Notes under the pieces: model-generated | Seen by the model: only the letters and a program-made list of their open reading frames with translations | Told to the model about the DNA's origin: nothing | Databases searched by the model: none | Source of the DNA: Streptomyces spiroverticillatus | GTDB taxonomy: Bacteria > Actinomycetota > Actinomycetes > Streptomycetales > Streptomycetaceae | Length of the DNA stretch: 64,000 bases | NCBI GenBank assembly: GCA_014650415.1 | Contig: BMUX01000002.1 | Location: 765,491 to 829,490, forward strand | Direction: 5' to 3' | Translations under genes and position numbers: made by a program | Part shown: piece by piece, positions 16,870-25,490 of the stretch | Numbering within the stretch: the first letter of the stretch is position 1 | Layout of the letters: each line of letters begins with the position of its first letter

Positions 16870-17691
16870 ATGCAGAGCGTGTCGATGATCGAGTCCTGGC
16901 CGGTGCCCACCGCCGCCACCGCCGTCGTCCGGGCGGACGGCACCGTCCTCGCGGCGCACGGGGCGACGGCGCACCGTTTCCCCCTCGCCTCGGTATCGAA
17001 GCCGCTCGGCGCCTACGCGGCGCTCGTGGCGTACGAGGAGGGGGCGATCGAGCTGGACGAGCCGGCCGGTCCGCCCGGCTCGACCGTCCGGCACCTGCTC
17101 GCCCACACCAGCGGCCTCGCCTACGACGAACCCCGCGTGACCTCCGAGCCCGGCGCCCGCCGCCTGTACTCCAACGCCGGTTTCGACGCCCTCGGCGACC
17201 ACATCGCCAAGGCCACCGACATCCCCTTCGGCGAGTACCTGCGCCAGGCGGTCCTGGAGCCGCTCGGGATGACCGCCACCACCATGGACGGCTCGCCCGC
17301 CCGCGACGGCGTCTCCACCGTCGACGACCTGGCCCGGTTCGCCGCCGAGCTCCAGGCCCCCCGCCTCCTCGACCCGCGCACGGTCGCCGAGGCCACCCTC
17401 ACCGTCCACTACCCCGGCACCAAGGGCGTCCTCCCCGGCTTCGGCCACCAGAACCCCAACGACTGGGGTCTGGGCTTCGAGATCCGCGACTCCAAGTCCC
17501 CGCACTGGACGGGCAGTTCGGCCTCTCCCCGCACTTTCGGCCACTTCGGCCAGTCGGGTACGTTCCTAATGGTCGACCCGGACGCCGCTCTGGCGATCGT
17601 GGCCCTGGCCGACCGGGCCTTCGGGCCGTGGGCGGCGGAGGTCTGGCCCCCGTACATCGACGCGGTGCTCGCCGAGGCGCGCACCGCCTGA
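16870..17691 (+). CDS. Serine hydrolase, class C beta-lactamase fold
   Basis: A 273-aa protein with the SxxK nucleophile motif SVSK (Ser41, Lys44) in FPLASVSKPLG. HLLAHTSGLAYDEP follows as the usual family block, and a Tyr-x-Asn-like YSNAGFD is the second motif. Near the C-terminus FGHFGQSGTFLMVDP takes the KTG/HxG place. There is no signal peptide, so it is cytoplasmic, which argues for an esterase or peptidase and not a resistance enzyme. TACGCT lies 6 nt before ATG 16870. It is followed 23 bp later by the small membrane protein and may be co-transcribed with it. Confidence 0.85.
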   Translation: MQSVSMIESWPVPTAATAVVRADGTVLAAHGATAHRFPLASVSKPLGAYAALVAYEEGAIELDEPAGPPGSTVRHLLAHTSGLAYDEPRVTSEPGARRLYSNAGFDALGDHIAKATDIPFGEYLRQAVLEPLGMTATTMDGSPARDGVSTVDDLARFAAELQAPRLLDPRTVAEATLTVHYPGTKGVLPGFGHQNPNDWGLGFEIRDSKSPHWTGSSASPRTFGHFGQSGTFLMVDPDAALAIVALADRAFGPWAAEVWPPYIDAVLAEARTA

Positions 17692-17714
17692 GTCCCGACA
17701 GGGGGCGGCACGTC

Positions 17715-17873
17715 ATGTACCGCTGGCTCTTCTGGTTGTGCGTCGCGCTCGCGGTCGTCCCGCTGACCGCGGTCCCGTGGTCGGACCGGCCCTTCATCCT
17801 GGCCCTCCAGTCCTCCGCCTTCGTGGGCCTGGCCCGCCTCTGCGCCCAGAAGCGCCGGGGCCGCGAGGCCTGA
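17715..17873 (+). CDS. Small membrane protein, 52 aa
   Basis: MYRWLFWLCVALAVVPLTAV begins the first of two hydrophobic segments. The second is ILALQSSAFVGLARLCA, and the end is strongly basic (QKRRGREA). AGGGGG upstream is a plausible ribosome site. It sits 23 bp after the serine hydrolase and 71 bp before the Ser/Thr kinase, all on the same strand. No family is recognised; it might be a small regulator or accessory subunit of one of its neighbours, which is only a guess. Confidence 0.62.
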   Translation: MYRWLFWLCVALAVVPLTAVPWSDRPFILALQSSAFVGLARLCAQKRRGREA

Positions 17874-17944
17874 ACCGGCCCCGCACCCCGTCCGATACCC
17901 TCCCACCCGACGACCGGCACACAGTCCAACGGGTGGGAAAGCTG

Positions 17945-19678
17945 ATGCAAGAGCGCGGTACGGGCGGGCAGTTCCACCCACTGGAGGACAACGACCCCCG
18001 TACGGTGGCGGGTTACCGCATCGCCGCACGTCTCGGGGCGGGCGGCATGGGGCAGGTGTACCTGTCGTACACGCCCGGCGGGCATCCGATCGCCGTCAAG
18101 GTGATCCGGCCGGAGCTGGGTGACGATCCGGGGTTCCGGCAGCGGTTCCGGTCGGAGGTGCAGGCGGCGCAGCGCGTGCAGGGGCTGTATACGGCCCCTG
18201 TCATCGACTTCGACACCGAGGGTGTACGGCCGTGGCTTGCGACGGCGTACGTTCCGGGCCCCTCGCTGGCCGTGGCGGTCGCCGAGCACGGGAGGTTCCC
18301 GGCGGCCACCGTGCTGCGGCTGCTCGCCGGGATGGCGGAGGCGCTGAAGGTCATCCACGCGGCCGGGATCGTGCACCGCGACCTGAAGCCCGCGAACGTG
18401 CTGCTCGCCTCGGACGGGCCCCGCGTCATCGACTTCGGCATCGCACGCGCCGCCGACGCGACCGCCCTCACCGGGACCGGGATCACCGTCGGGACCCCGG
18501 CGTTCATGTCGCCGGAGCAGGCGGCGGGCAAGGAGGTCGGCCCGGCGTCGGACGTGTTCGCGCTCGGGCAGGTGGGGGTGTTCGCCGCACTCGGCAACTC
18601 CGCGTACGGGGAGGGCAATTCGCACGCCGTCCTGTACCGGATCGTGCACGAGGAGCCCGATCTGACCGGGCTCCCGGCCGAGCTGGACTTCCTGGCGCGC
18701 TGCCTCGCCAAGGACCCGGCGGACCGCCCCGACCCCGCCGAGATCATCGACCTGTGCCGGGCGGCCTCCCCCACTCCCCTTTCCCAGCAGGGCAGTTGGC
18801 TGCCCGAGCCCATGGAGGAGGACATCCACCGCCGCACCGAGGCCTGGGCCGCCATGCGCACCTCGCTCAACGCGACCCCGGCGACCCCCGCCCCGCCCCT
18901 CCACCACGCCCCGACGGCCACCGCGACCCCGGCCACTTCCCCGCCGCCCGCAGCGGCCCCCGCCCAGGTCCCGTATCCCGCACAGCCGGCTCCGGCGGGT
19001 CCGGCCTCGTACCCCACAAGTCCCCAGCACAGCCTGCAGGCGGCCCCGTACCCGATGCACTCGCACACCGCGCCCGGCTCTTGGGCCCCGCCGCCCAAGA
19101 AGAGGATGAACGGCGGTGTCGTCGCCCTCATTGTGCTCGGTGCCCTCGGCGTGGTCGGGCTCGGCGGCTGCGCGGCGCTGTTCGCCGCCATCCCCGCGCT
19201 GAGCGAGAAGAACGACAGCGCGGGCAGCGCGTCCGGCGACGCCAGGGGCGGCACCCCCCGCCCCGACCCCAAGCCGGTCACCTACCAGGGCGTCCACCTC
19301 ACCAACGACTACTACATCCGCTTCGCCGACTCCCCGCCCAAGCCGATCCACTCCGGCGACGCCGCCTACGAGGACGACGCCGACTTCTACTACTGGAGCA
19401 ACGAGCGCTACCTCGGCAGCAACGGCGAGAAGGTCTCCCTCCTCAACAACTCCCAGAAGGGCTCCCTCAAAACCTGCCGCGAGGAGACCCGCTTCACCGA
19501 GCGCGTCACCCTCGGCCAGGTGTCCAAGGGCTCCCAGCTGTGCGTGCACACACCGTCGGGCCACATCGCCCTGGTCACCTACCGGGGCCGCTCCGGCGGC
19601 TCCGAGCCCGCCGACTACGTCACCCTCGACCTGACCGTGTGGCGCAACGCCGAGGAGCCGTCGGGCAGCGGCTACTGA
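17945..19678 (+). CDS. Receptor-type serine/threonine protein kinase
   Basis: A 577-aa eukaryotic-like kinase. The kinase domain (about 15-275) has the Gly loop LGAGGMGQVYLS, catalytic Lys in IAVKVI, catalytic loop IVHRDLKPANVLL, metal-binding VIDFGIARA and a TPAFMSPEQ activation segment. A Pro/Ala-rich linker (about 305-385) leads to one transmembrane helix (VVALIVLGALGVVGLGG, near 395-420) and an extracellular domain of about 150 residues with no PASTA repeats. The domain is rich in Tyr and Asp and has two cysteines. GTG 17933 is an in-frame alternative start; ATG 17945 has GGGAAAG just upstream. The extracellular sensor is of unknown ligand. Confidence 0.92.
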   Translation: MQERGTGGQFHPLEDNDPRTVAGYRIAARLGAGGMGQVYLSYTPGGHPIAVKVIRPELGDDPGFRQRFRSEVQAAQRVQGLYTAPVIDFDTEGVRPWLATAYVPGPSLAVAVAEHGRFPAATVLRLLAGMAEALKVIHAAGIVHRDLKPANVLLASDGPRVIDFGIARAADATALTGTGITVGTPAFMSPEQAAGKEVGPASDVFALGQVGVFAALGNSAYGEGNSHAVLYRIVHEEPDLTGLPAELDFLARCLAKDPADRPDPAEIIDLCRAASPTPLSQQGSWLPEPMEEDIHRRTEAWAAMRTSLNATPATPAPPLHHAPTATATPATSPPPAAAPAQVPYPAQPAPAGPASYPTSPQHSLQAAPYPMHSHTAPGSWAPPPKKRMNGGVVALIVLGALGVVGLGGCAALFAAIPALSEKNDSAGSASGDARGGTPRPDPKPVTYQGVHLTNDYYIRFADSPPKPIHSGDAAYEDDADFYYWSNERYLGSNGEKVSLLNNSQKGSLKTCREETRFTERVTLGQVSKGSQLCVHTPSGHIALVTYRGRSGGSEPADYVTLDLTVWRNAEEPSGSGY

Positions 19679-20319
19679 GCCTGCTGGAACTCCCACACCA
19701 GCACCTCGGCCGGGTCGGCCGCCACCAGCTCCAGCCCCCTCTCGCCCCCGACCCGCGCCGAGTCGCCCGCCGCCAGCCGGTCCCCGCCCAGGGCCACTTC
19801 TCCCCGTACGACATGGAGATAGCCGGTGCCGGGCACGTCCGCACGCTCGCCCTCCGCGAGACGGCGGACGGTGAGCGTCGCGCCCGCCGCCGGAAGGGCG
19901 TAACCGGTGGCGTCCCGGGTCAGCGTGTACGCCGGGTCGCCGCCCGGGGTCAGCGGGGCCAGCCACATCTGCACGAAGACCAGGGGGTCCGGGCCCGCGT
20001 TGCGCTCGACGTGGCGCACGCCGTCCGCCGCGCTCAGATGCTGCACGTCACCGGGGCGTACGACTGTGGCGCGGCCGGTGGTGTCGAGGTGGGTCAGCTT
20101 GCCCTCGACGACCCAGGTGACGATCTCGGTGTGGCTGTGCGGGTGTTCGTCGAAGCCCGCGCCGGGGGCGAGGCGTTCCTCGTTGCAGGCGAGGACGGGG
20201 CCGAAGCGCAGGTTGTCCGGGTCGTAGAAGTGCCCGAAGGAGAAGGCGTGCAGGGACTCGATCCCGGCGGCCGGGTCGCCGCCCCGGTACCGGTCTGCTG
20301 AGCGTCGTACGGAAATCAC
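19672..20319 (-). CDS. Pirin-family protein (quercetin dioxygenase-like bicupin)
   Basis: A 215-aa bicupin. The metal-binding signature HPHSHTEIVTWVVEGKLTHLD is present in the N-terminal cupin, with PGDVQHLSAADGVRHVERN later. The C-terminal half is a second, poorly conserved cupin. Pirins of this YhhW type bind Fe or Cu; some cleave quercetin, and others modulate metabolic enzymes or redox sensing. The gene converges with the kinase, whose stop it overlaps by 7 bp, and is divergent from fasR. Confidence 0.88.
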   Translation of the reverse strand: MISVRRSADRYRGGDPAAGIESLHAFSFGHFYDPDNLRFGPVLACNEERLAPGAGFDEHPHSHTEIVTWVVEGKLTHLDTTGRATVVRPGDVQHLSAADGVRHVERNAGPDPLVFVQMWLAPLTPGGDPAYTLTRDATGYALPAAGATLTVRRLAEGERADVPGTGYLHVVRGEVALGGDRLAAGDSARVGGERGLELVAADPAEVLVWEFQQAQ

Positions 20320-20411
20320 GGAGCCAGCCTAGGGCCGCGCCGACGTCCGCAGAGCGGGATCTCCCAAGCCTGCCGAACACGCCCGTCGCCGGATAAGGCA
20401 GTCTTGTCCCC

Positions 20412-21659
20412 GTGCCCCGATCCGATCCCGAAATGCAAGCGGCAGGCTCCGCGGCCGCGGCAGAGGCCGAAGCGGCCGCCGCGAACGACGTCTACGACGC
20501 CCATCCGCACTCCGCGACGCTCAAGCGGCTGGAGCAGTCCTCCGGCTCCCTCGCCGCGAGCGCCATCGCGCGCATGGACGAGACGCTGCCCTGGTACCGG
20601 GCGATGCCGCCCGAGAACCGGTCGTGGATCGGCCTGGTCGCGCAGGCCGGCATCGCCGCGTTCACCGAGTGGTTCCGGCATCCGGAGACCCCGCAGGCGA
20701 TCTCGACCGACGTGTTCGGGACGGCTCCGCGTGAGCTGACCCGGGCGATCACCCTGCGCCAGACCGTGGAGATGGTCCGTACGACCATCGAGGTCATGGA
20801 GTCGGCGATCGAGGAGGTCGCCGCCCCGGGTGACGAGTCCGTGCTGCGCGAGGCGCTGCTGGTGTACGCCCGGGAGATCGCCTTCGCGACCGCCCAGGTG
20901 TACGCGCAGGCGGCGGAGGCGCGGGGCGCCTGGGACGCGCGTCTTGAGTCGCTCGTCGTGAACGCGGTGCTGTCCGGGGAGGCCGACGAAGGGGCCGTCT
21001 CGCGGGCCGCCGCGCTCGGCTGGAATTCGCCGGAGCACGTGTGCGTGGTGCTGGGCACCGCGCCCGACGGGGACTCCGAGCTGACCGTGGAGGCGATCCG
21101 GCGGGCCGCCCGGCACGCCAAGCTCCAGGTGCTGACCGGAGTGCTCGGCTCGCGGCTGGTCGTCATCGCGGGCGGCAGCGACAATCCGCTGCAGGTCGCG
21201 AAGGCGCTGATCGGGCCGTACGCCGCCGGGCCCGTCGTCGCGGGGCCCGTCGTCCCGGACCTCCTCGCCGCCACCCGGTCCGCGCAGGCCGCGGCCGCCG
21301 GGCTGAAGGCGTGCCTGGCGTGGCAGGACGCCCCCAGGCCGGTTCTGGCGGACGATCTCCTGCCGGAGCGGGCGATCGCCTCCGACCCTGCCGCGCGCGA
21401 GCAGTTGGTGGAGGAGATCTACAGACCGCTGGAGGAGGCCGGGTCCGCCCTCCTGGAGACGCTGAGCGTTTATCTGGAGCAGGCGAGCAGCCTGGAAGGG
21501 GCCGCGCGGATGCTCTTCGTGCACCCCAACACCGTGCGCTACCGGCTGCGACGTGTGACGGACGTCACCGGCTGGTCCCCCTCCGACGTCCGCTCGGCCT
21601 TTACGCTCCGTATCGCCCTCATCCTGGGGCGCCTGGCCGACGGCGAACAGCCGTCCTAG
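20412..21659 (+). CDS. fasR: FasR, PucR-type activator of fatty-acid synthesis genes
   Basis: A 415-aa transcription factor. The C-terminal PucR-type HTH is clear: LSVYLEQASSLEGAARMLFV followed by HPNTVRYRLRRVTDVTGWSP (about 355-400). The GGDEF-like central region typical of CdaR/PucR proteins precedes it. Position defines it: the regulator immediately upstream of fabD-fabH-acpP-fabF in Streptomyces is FasR, shown in S. coelicolor to activate that operon. CAGTCT ends 7 nt before GTG 20412, suggesting a leaderless message. The family and role are secure through synteny; the effector remains open. Confidence 0.93.
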   Translation: MPRSDPEMQAAGSAAAAEAEAAAANDVYDAHPHSATLKRLEQSSGSLAASAIARMDETLPWYRAMPPENRSWIGLVAQAGIAAFTEWFRHPETPQAISTDVFGTAPRELTRAITLRQTVEMVRTTIEVMESAIEEVAAPGDESVLREALLVYAREIAFATAQVYAQAAEARGAWDARLESLVVNAVLSGEADEGAVSRAAALGWNSPEHVCVVLGTAPDGDSELTVEAIRRAARHAKLQVLTGVLGSRLVVIAGGSDNPLQVAKALIGPYAAGPVVAGPVVPDLLAATRSAQAAAAGLKACLAWQDAPRPVLADDLLPERAIASDPAAREQLVEEIYRPLEEAGSALLETLSVYLEQASSLEGAARMLFVHPNTVRYRLRRVTDVTGWSPSDVRSAFTLRIALILGRLADGEQPS

Positions 21660-21662
21660 ACT

Positions 21663-21677
21663 TTTGTCGGATACAAA
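21663..21677 (+). promoter_or_regulatory. Inverted repeat TTTGT-CGGAT-ACAAA, candidate FasR operator
   Basis: A perfect 5-5-5 palindrome only 3 bp after the fasR stop and about 70 bp before fabD. It is AT-rich in an otherwise GC-rich region. FasR is known to bind the fabD promoter region in S. coelicolor; equating this element with the site is inference. Confidence 0.6.
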
Positions 21678-21748
21678 CAATGAGACCGTCGGTTCTTCGT
21701 CCCAGTCCCCACGGGCAGAAGACGCCGCCCACAAGAGAGAGTGTGAGG

Positions 21749-22669
21749 GTGCTCGTACTCGTCGCTCCCGGCCAAGGCGCTCAGACGCCCGGCTTCCTGA
21801 CTCCCTGGCTCGACCTTCCCGGTGCGGCCGACCGCGTCGCGGCCTGGTCCGACGCCATCGGTCTCGACCTCGTCCACTACGGCACGAAGGCCGACGCCGA
21901 CGCCATCCGTGACACCGCCGTCGCCCAGCCGCTGCTGGTCGCCGCCGGTCTCCTCTCGGCGTCCGCGCTCGGCGACACCTCCTGCGTCGGCGCCGTCGCC
22001 GGACACAGCGTCGGTGAGATCACCGCCGCCGCGTTCGCCGGTGTGCTGGGCGAAGAGGCCGCACTGCGTTTCGTACGGACGCGTGGACTCGGCATGGCCG
22101 AGGCCGCCGCCGTCACCGAGACCGGCATGGCCGCCCTGCTGGGCGGCGACCCCGAGGTGACGATCCCGCACCTGAAGAAGCTCGGGCTGACCCCGGCGAA
22201 CGTCAACGGCGCGGGCCAGATCGTCGCCGCCGGCACCGCCGAGCAGCTCGCCGCGCTGGACGCCGACAAGCCGGAGGGCGTGCGCCGAGTCGTCGCCCTG
22301 AAGGTGGCCGGTGCCTTCCACACCGAGCACATGGCTCCGGCCGTCGCCGAGCTGGGCAAGGCCGCCCAGGACCTCGACGTGTCCGACCCCTCGCTCGCCT
22401 ACGTCTCCAACGCCGACGGCCAGGTGGTCGCCGCCGGTTCCGAGGTCGTCTCCCGCCTGGTCAGCCAGGTCTCCAACCCGGTCCGCTGGGACCTGTGCAT
22501 GGAGACCTTCCAGACGCTGGGCGCGACCGCGATGATCGAGGTCTGCCCCGGCGGCACGCTGGTCGGGCTGGCCAAGCGCGCCCTGCCGGGCGTCAAGACC
22601 CTCGCGCTCAAGACCCCCGACGACCTCGACGCGGCCCGCGCGCTCCTCGCCGAGCACGCGAGCGCGTAA
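21749..22669 (+). CDS. fabD: Malonyl-CoA:ACP transacylase FabD
   Basis: A 306-aa enzyme that moves malonyl from CoA to acyl carrier protein for type II fatty-acid synthesis; in Streptomyces it is also shared with polyketide synthases. The nucleophile lies in AVAGHSVGEITAA (Ser87), and the catalytic His lies in GAFHTEHM. GTG 21749 is chosen because GAGAGA lies 8 nt upstream and known Streptomyces FabD proteins begin MLVLVAPGQGAQTPGF. GTG 21743, two codons earlier, is too close to the ribosome site. It is first gene of the fabD-fabH-acpP-fabF operon. Confidence 0.95.
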   Translation: MLVLVAPGQGAQTPGFLTPWLDLPGAADRVAAWSDAIGLDLVHYGTKADADAIRDTAVAQPLLVAAGLLSASALGDTSCVGAVAGHSVGEITAAAFAGVLGEEAALRFVRTRGLGMAEAAAVTETGMAALLGGDPEVTIPHLKKLGLTPANVNGAGQIVAAGTAEQLAALDADKPEGVRRVVALKVAGAFHTEHMAPAVAELGKAAQDLDVSDPSLAYVSNADGQVVAAGSEVVSRLVSQVSNPVRWDLCMETFQTLGATAMIEVCPGGTLVGLAKRALPGVKTLALKTPDDLDAARALLAEHASA

Positions 22670-22681
22670 GGAGCGAGCCAC

Positions 22682-23713
22682 ATGTCGAAGATCAAGCCCA
22701 GCAAGGGCGCCCCGTACGCGCGCATCCTCGGGGTCGGCGGCTACCGCCCGACCCGGGTGGTGCCCAACGAGGTGATCCTCGAGAAGATCGACTCCTCGGA
22801 CGAGTGGATCCGCTCGCGCTCCGGCATCGCCACCCGCCACTGGGCCGGTGAGTCGGAGACCGTGGCGATGATGTCGATCGAGGCGTCCGGCAAGGCCATC
22901 GCCGACGCCGGGATCAGCCCCGAGCAGATCGGCGCCGTCATCGTCTCGACGGTCTCGCACTTCAAGCAGACCCCGGCCGTCGCCACCGAGATCGCCGACA
23001 GGATCGGCGCGGGCAAGCCCGCCGCGTTCGACATCTCCGCCGGGTGCGCGGGCTTCGGCTACGGCCTGACCCTCGCCAAGGGCATGGTGGTGGAGGGTTC
23101 CGCCGAGTACGTGCTGGTCATCGGCGTGGAGCGGCTCAGCGACCTCACCGACCTGGAGGACCGCGCGACGGCCTTCCTGTTCGGCGACGGCGCGGGCGCG
23201 GTCGTCGTCGGCCCCTCGGACGAGCCGCACATCGGCCCGACCGTGTGGGGCAGCGAGGGCGACAAGTCCGAGACGATCAAGCAGACCGTCGCCTGGGACA
23301 AGTGGCAGGTCGGCGACGTCTCCCAGATGCCGCTGGACAGCAACGGCGAGGTCAAGTTCCCGGCCATCACGCAGGAGGGCCAGGCGGTCTTCCGCTGGGC
23401 CGTCTTCGAGATGGCGAAGGTCGCCCAGCAGGCGCTGGACGCCGCCGGGATCTCGCCGGAAGACCTGGACGTCTTCATTCCGCACCAGGCCAACATGCGG
23501 ATCATCGACTCGATGGTGAAGACTCTCAAACTGCCGGAGCACGTCACGGTCGCCCGTGACATCGAGACCACCGGCAACACCTCGGCAGCCTCGATCCCGC
23601 TCGCGATGGAGCGGCTTCTGGCCACCGGACAGGCCAAGAGCGGGGACACCGCCCTGGTCATCGGCTTCGGGGCGGGTCTCGTCTACGCCGCGACTGTCGT
23701 TACCCTCCCCTAG
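22682..23713 (+). CDS. fabH: Beta-ketoacyl-ACP synthase III FabH
   Basis: A 343-aa initiating condensing enzyme joining a short acyl-CoA (in Streptomyces often branched) to malonyl-ACP. The catalytic triad is complete: Cys122 in DISAGCAGFGYG, His268 in FIPHQANMR and Asn299 in TTGNTSAAS. A GGAGCG ribosome site precedes ATG 22682, 12 bp after the fabD stop. It is the usual priming step of the operon and is essential in S. coelicolor. Confidence 0.97.
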   Translation: MSKIKPSKGAPYARILGVGGYRPTRVVPNEVILEKIDSSDEWIRSRSGIATRHWAGESETVAMMSIEASGKAIADAGISPEQIGAVIVSTVSHFKQTPAVATEIADRIGAGKPAAFDISAGCAGFGYGLTLAKGMVVEGSAEYVLVIGVERLSDLTDLEDRATAFLFGDGAGAVVVGPSDEPHIGPTVWGSEGDKSETIKQTVAWDKWQVGDVSQMPLDSNGEVKFPAITQEGQAVFRWAVFEMAKVAQQALDAAGISPEDLDVFIPHQANMRIIDSMVKTLKLPEHVTVARDIETTGNTSAASIPLAMERLLATGQAKSGDTALVIGFGAGLVYAATVVTLP

Positions 23714-23782
23714 GGCGTTTTCGGGTTTCCACCCGTTTGCCGCCCAACCCTCCGATTCACCCTTAACCGAAGGAGCGCCGTC

Positions 23783-24031
23783 ATGGCCGCCACGCAGGAA
23801 GAGATCGTCACCGGTCTCGCCGAGATCGTCAACGAGATCGCCGGCATCCCCACCGAGGACGTCCAGCTGGACAAGTCCTTCACCGACGACCTGGACGTCG
23901 ACTCGCTGTCCATGGTCGAGGTCGTCGTCGCCGCCGAAGAGCGCTTCGACGTCAAGATCCCCGACGAGGACGTCAAGAACCTCAAGACGGTCGGCGACGC
24001 CGCGAAGTACATCCTGGAGCACCAGGCCTGA
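23783..24031 (+). CDS. acpP: Acyl carrier protein
   Basis: An 82-aa acidic four-helix protein carrying the growing acyl chain on a phosphopantetheine arm. The attachment serine is Ser41 in DLDVDSLSMVEV. GAAGGAG ahead of ATG 23783 is a strong ribosome site, fitting the high ACP demand. The 69-bp gap to fabH is longer than other gaps here and could hold a processing site or extra promoter. Confidence 0.97.
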   Translation: MAATQEEIVTGLAEIVNEIAGIPTEDVQLDKSFTDDLDVDSLSMVEVVVAAEERFDVKIPDEDVKNLKTVGDAAKYILEHQA

Positions 24032-24152
24032 TCAGGCCGGTAGCCAGGTACGGGTGGCCCCCTCACCGGGGCTGTCCTCCTGTAGCGCTGCACTCGCCAC
24101 CCGGCGGTGGCGCCGTAAAGATTCCCCCTCTACACGTGGAGAAAGAATTCCT

Positions 24153-25421
24153 GTGAGCCCGACCAATCGCACTGTGGTCGTCACCGGTATCGGCGCAACT
24201 ACACCGCTGGGTGGCGACGCCGCATCGACCTGGGAAGGTCTGCTGGCCGGACGCAGCGGCGTGAGCCCCCTGGAGGGCGAGCGCTTCGCCGACCTCCCGG
24301 TGCGCATCGCCGCCCAGGCCGCGGTCGACCCGTCCGAGGTTCTGCCCCGGCCGCTCGCCCGCAAGCTGGACCGTTCCGCGCAGTTCGCCGTCATCGCCGC
24401 CCGCGAGGCGTGGGCCGACGCGGGCTTCACCGCCAAGGCCGGCGAGGACGAGAAGATCGCCCCCGAGCGTCTGGGCACGGTCATCGCCTCCGGCATCGGC
24501 GGCATCACCACCCTGCTCGACCAGTACGACGTGCTGAAGGAGAAGGGCGTCCGCCGCGTCTCCCCGCACACCGTCCCCATGCTCATGCCGAACGGCCCCT
24601 CGGCCAACGTCGGCCTGGAGATGGGCGCCCAGGCGGGCGTGCACTCCATGGTCAGCGCCTGCGCCTCGGGCGCCGAGGCCGTCGGCTACGCGATCGAGAT
24701 GATCCGCTCCGGCCGCGCCGACGTCGTCATCGCCGGTGGTACGGAAGCCACCATCCACCCGCTTCCGATCGCCGCCTTCGCCAACATGATGGCGATGTCG
24801 AAGAACAACGACGAGCCCGAGAAGGCCTCGCGCCCCTACGACACCGCCCGGGACGGCTTCGTCCTCGGCGAGGGCGCCGGAATCATCGTCCTGGAGTCCG
24901 CCGAGCACGCCGCCGCCCGCGGCGCCAAGGTGTACTGCGAGGCGATCGGCCAGGGCCTGTCCTCCGACGCCCACCACATCGCGCAGCCCGAGCCGACCGG
25001 CCGCGGCATCGCCGCCGCCCTCCAGCAGCTGCTGGACGCCACGGGCCTGGAGCCGTCCGAGATCGCGCACCTGAACGCGCACGCGACGTCCACCCCGCAG
25101 GGCGACGTCGCCGAGATCAAGGCGCTGCGCAAGGTCCTGGGCGACGACCTGGACCACGTCGCGGTCTCCGCCACCAAGTCCATGACCGGCCACCTCCTCG
25201 GCGGCGCGGGCGGCATCGAGACCGTCGCAACGGTCCTCGCCCTGCACCACCGCACGGCCCCGCCGACCATCAACGTCGACGACCTCGACCCGGAGGCGGC
25301 GGACGCGGACATCGTCCGCGACAAGCCGCGCGCGCTGCCGGCCGAGGGCACGATCGCCGCGATCAACAACTCGTTCGGCTTCGGCGGCCACAACGTGGTG
25401 CTGGCGTTCCGCACGGTCTGA
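24153..25421 (+). CDS. fabF: Beta-ketoacyl-ACP synthase II FabF
   Basis: A 422-aa elongating condensing enzyme of type II fatty-acid synthesis. The nucleophile is Cys170 in MVSACASGAEAVG. The two histidines lie in NAHATSTPQGD and SMTGHLLGGAGG, and the oxyanion/Phe gate is NNSFGFGGHN. GTG 24153 follows GGAGAAAG at suitable distance. The last gene of the operon; a strong terminator follows at 25439. Confidence 0.97.
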   Translation: MSPTNRTVVVTGIGATTPLGGDAASTWEGLLAGRSGVSPLEGERFADLPVRIAAQAAVDPSEVLPRPLARKLDRSAQFAVIAAREAWADAGFTAKAGEDEKIAPERLGTVIASGIGGITTLLDQYDVLKEKGVRRVSPHTVPMLMPNGPSANVGLEMGAQAGVHSMVSACASGAEAVGYAIEMIRSGRADVVIAGGTEATIHPLPIAAFANMMAMSKNNDEPEKASRPYDTARDGFVLGEGAGIIVLESAEHAAARGAKVYCEAIGQGLSSDAHHIAQPEPTGRGIAAALQQLLDATGLEPSEIAHLNAHATSTPQGDVAEIKALRKVLGDDLDHVAVSATKSMTGHLLGGAGGIETVATVLALHHRTAPPTINVDDLDPEAADADIVRDKPRALPAEGTIAAINNSFGFGGHNVVLAFRTV

Positions 25422-25438
25422 TCGTTTCCCGTACGTCG

Positions 25439-25474
25439 CGAAGGCCCGCCCCCTCCCGTGGGGGCGGGCCTTCG
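25439..25474 (+). terminator. Terminator of the fab operon (bidirectional)
   Basis: A 14-bp perfect stem (CGAAGGCCCGCCCC pairing with GGGGCGGGCCTTCG) and 8-nt loop between the convergent fabF and beta-propeller genes. It could serve both transcripts. Confidence 0.88.
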
Positions 25475-25490
25475 CCGTGTCCGATTCCGC

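Noticed and set aside
21656..24022. 788-codon open frame antisense to fabD-fabH-acpP
   Set aside because: It runs through four well-defined genes' complement and carries no motif; a GC-bias artefact.
24032..24152. Riboswitch or attenuator between acpP and fabF
   Set aside because: Only weak GC-rich stems are visible and no known riboswitch core could be recognised.
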